Source of the DNA: RUG334 sp045599645
GTDB taxonomy: Bacteria > Muiribacteriota > Ozemobacteria > Ozemobacterales > Ozemobacteraceae
DNA length: 64,000 bases
Direction of reading: 5' to 3'
NCBI GenBank assembly: GCA_045599645.1
Contig: JAZRWI010000112.1
Location: forward strand, 1-64,000
Part shown: in pieces, positions 63,113-64,000 of the stretch
How positions within the stretch are numbered: the first letter of the stretch is position 1
Layout of the letters: the number at the start of each line of letters is the position of its first letter
Notes under the pieces: generated by a model
The model's database searches: none
Told to the model about the DNA's origin: nothing
The model's input: only the letters and a program-made list of their open reading frames with translations
Position numbers and translations under genes: made by a program

Positions 63113-64000
63113 TTAACTTTGGCGTAAAATAACTAAAGTCAACGGTTCCAATTCTATTGATGAAATGGTTACTTTAATTCCTTCCGGGTTAGCAATAGAA
63201 GAAATACCAGCCTTATTTGCATCAGCAATAACTTCAGCATTTGTCAAATCATCAGAAAGAGTAAATTTCCTGCTTTGCTTATCACCGTTTGCAAAAATAT
63301 AATAAGTCTTATTTTCATTCACAGAATGGCAGCTATAAGCTATTGCCAAATCTTCTTCCTTAATTTCAGGAATTTCCAATAGTTTCATATTTGCATCAAC
63401 AGCTTCATTAGAACCTAATCTGAAAACATCTGTTGCTCGTCTTAAAGCAATCATTCCCTTGGAATATTCCACTGTTTTTACACATTCCGGGTATTTTTCT
63501 ACATTGGTTGCCTTTTCCCAGTCGAATTTATTTATCGCATCAGAAGAAGCATAGGAATCACGGATAAAATATGGGTGCATAAAAGGTTTATCATCTTTAT
63601 CAGCAAACTTAACCCACTTTTGTTCTGGTTCACCAAAGGTCAGCCATTGCTTTGTCTTTCCATATTCCAAGCCTGCCTGGAATAATATTGTTCCTTGAGC
63701 AGTAAGAATCAGACCAATCCCCATTCTCAACCTACGCTGTAATTCAGCATATTTTTCTGGAACTTCAGGATCAAGCCCTGTAGCCTTTGCGATACTGTCG
63801 AAGGCTGTCATATTATCGTGTGCTTCGATATACTGAACAGCAGAACCCGGGGAAGATGTCTTAAAGCCTGTTGGCTGCCCCTTAAGATTAGCAAACAGCT
63901 TTGCAATTTTTCTAGCTCCACCGCTTATAAACCTTGGGTCGCCTTCACCAAAATGCAGATAGCCAGACTTTATTTCGTCACGGATTTCATCATTATAACC
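63113..64000 (-). CDS. Type I pullulanase-like glycoside hydrolase (GH13), N-terminus outside the window
   Basis: 295 residues are visible; the frame is open to the right edge. SSPGSAVQYIEAHDNMTAFD contains the region-IV YIEAHDN, the GH13 catalytic His-Asp of pullulanases. LTAQGTILFQAGLEYGKTK follows, with the substrate loop (QEFLRTK-like) replaced here by LEYGKTKQ, and a C-terminal beta-sandwich (about 200-295). It would cleave alpha-1,6 links in pullulan, glycogen or starch. The N-terminal domains and signal peptide, if any, cannot be seen. Confidence 0.85.
   Translation of the reverse strand, partial: GYNDEIRDEIKSGYLHFGEGDPRFISGGARKIAKLFANLKGQPTGFKTSSPGSAVQYIEAHDNMTAFDSIAKATGLDPEVPEKYAELQRRLRMGIGLILTAQGTILFQAGLEYGKTKQWLTFGEPEQKWVKFADKDDKPFMHPYFIRDSYASSDAINKFDWEKATNVEKYPECVKTVEYSKGMIALRRATDVFRLGSNEAVDANMKLLEIPEIKEEDLAIAYSCHSVNENKTYYIFANGDKQSRKFTLSDDLTNAEVIADANKAGISSIANPEGIKVTISSIELEPLTLVILRQS

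Overview
The window is one 64 kb stretch of an AT-rich bacterial chromosome. Genes sit close together, mostly with good GGAGG-type ribosome sites and standard stop codons. MurE carries the DNPR motif expected for a meso-diaminopimelate-adding enzyme, and several lipoproteins and signal-peptide proteins are present, so a cell with DAP-type peptidoglycan, probably diderm, is likely. A clostripain-like protease, an Ntn amide hydrolase, a pullulanase and a giant Ig-repeat protein with a FlgD-like tail suggest a gut or anaerobic lifestyle. I cannot name the phylum safely. Gene content is unlike well-known Firmicutes or Proteobacteria, and a candidate phylum such as Riflebacteria is only a guess.

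Layout. 1-4.5 kb: a cut-off AAA-ATPase/nuclease-family gene, a run of small hairpins, a histidine kinase, coaE and a lipoprotein. 4.6-14.3 kb: a membrane PAS/GAF sensor, then a long leftward group (Tim44/zinc-ribbon/TerB protein, Fe-alcohol dehydrogenase, lipid kinase, YtfI-like, YtfJ-like, cNMP-binding/ParA-like ATPase). 14.4-19.2 kb: HU with a clear promoter, a rightward Ser/Thr phosphorylation module (PP2C, TPR protein, kinase, small helical protein), and YbaB. 19.2-29.6 kb: a 2.9-thousand-residue surface protein divergent from a lipoprotein. 29.7-37.1 kb: the division/cell-wall cluster (ftsL-like, rsmH, PBP with PASTA, murE, murF, mraY). 37.2-43.4 kb: C11 protease, TtcA-like, YccF, EamA transporter and amide hydrolase.

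43.4-61.5 kb is an accessory island. It holds a foreign-looking isopropylmalate synthase homologue, two DUF4143-type ATPases in opposite orientation, hipBA with three operator-like repeats, a DinJ-type antitoxin running into a truncated PIN toxin, and a HTH-Panacea toxin-antitoxin pair. Broken copies of that pair and of the EamA gene lie elsewhere in the island. Its centre is a tight four-gene operon: DUF499 ATPase, DUF3780 protein, DUF1156 DNA methylase and PLD-nuclease/SNF2 helicase, with a divergent HTH regulator and two phased palindromic operators. This looks like an anti-phage modification/restriction cassette related to BREX type 3 parts but lacking PglZ. It is the best candidate in the window for a poorly described system.

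61.6-64 kb: a membrane-anchored protein of unknown role, a possible 38-residue peptide and the C-terminal part of a type I pullulanase. I saw no tRNA, rRNA, CRISPR array or intact transposase.
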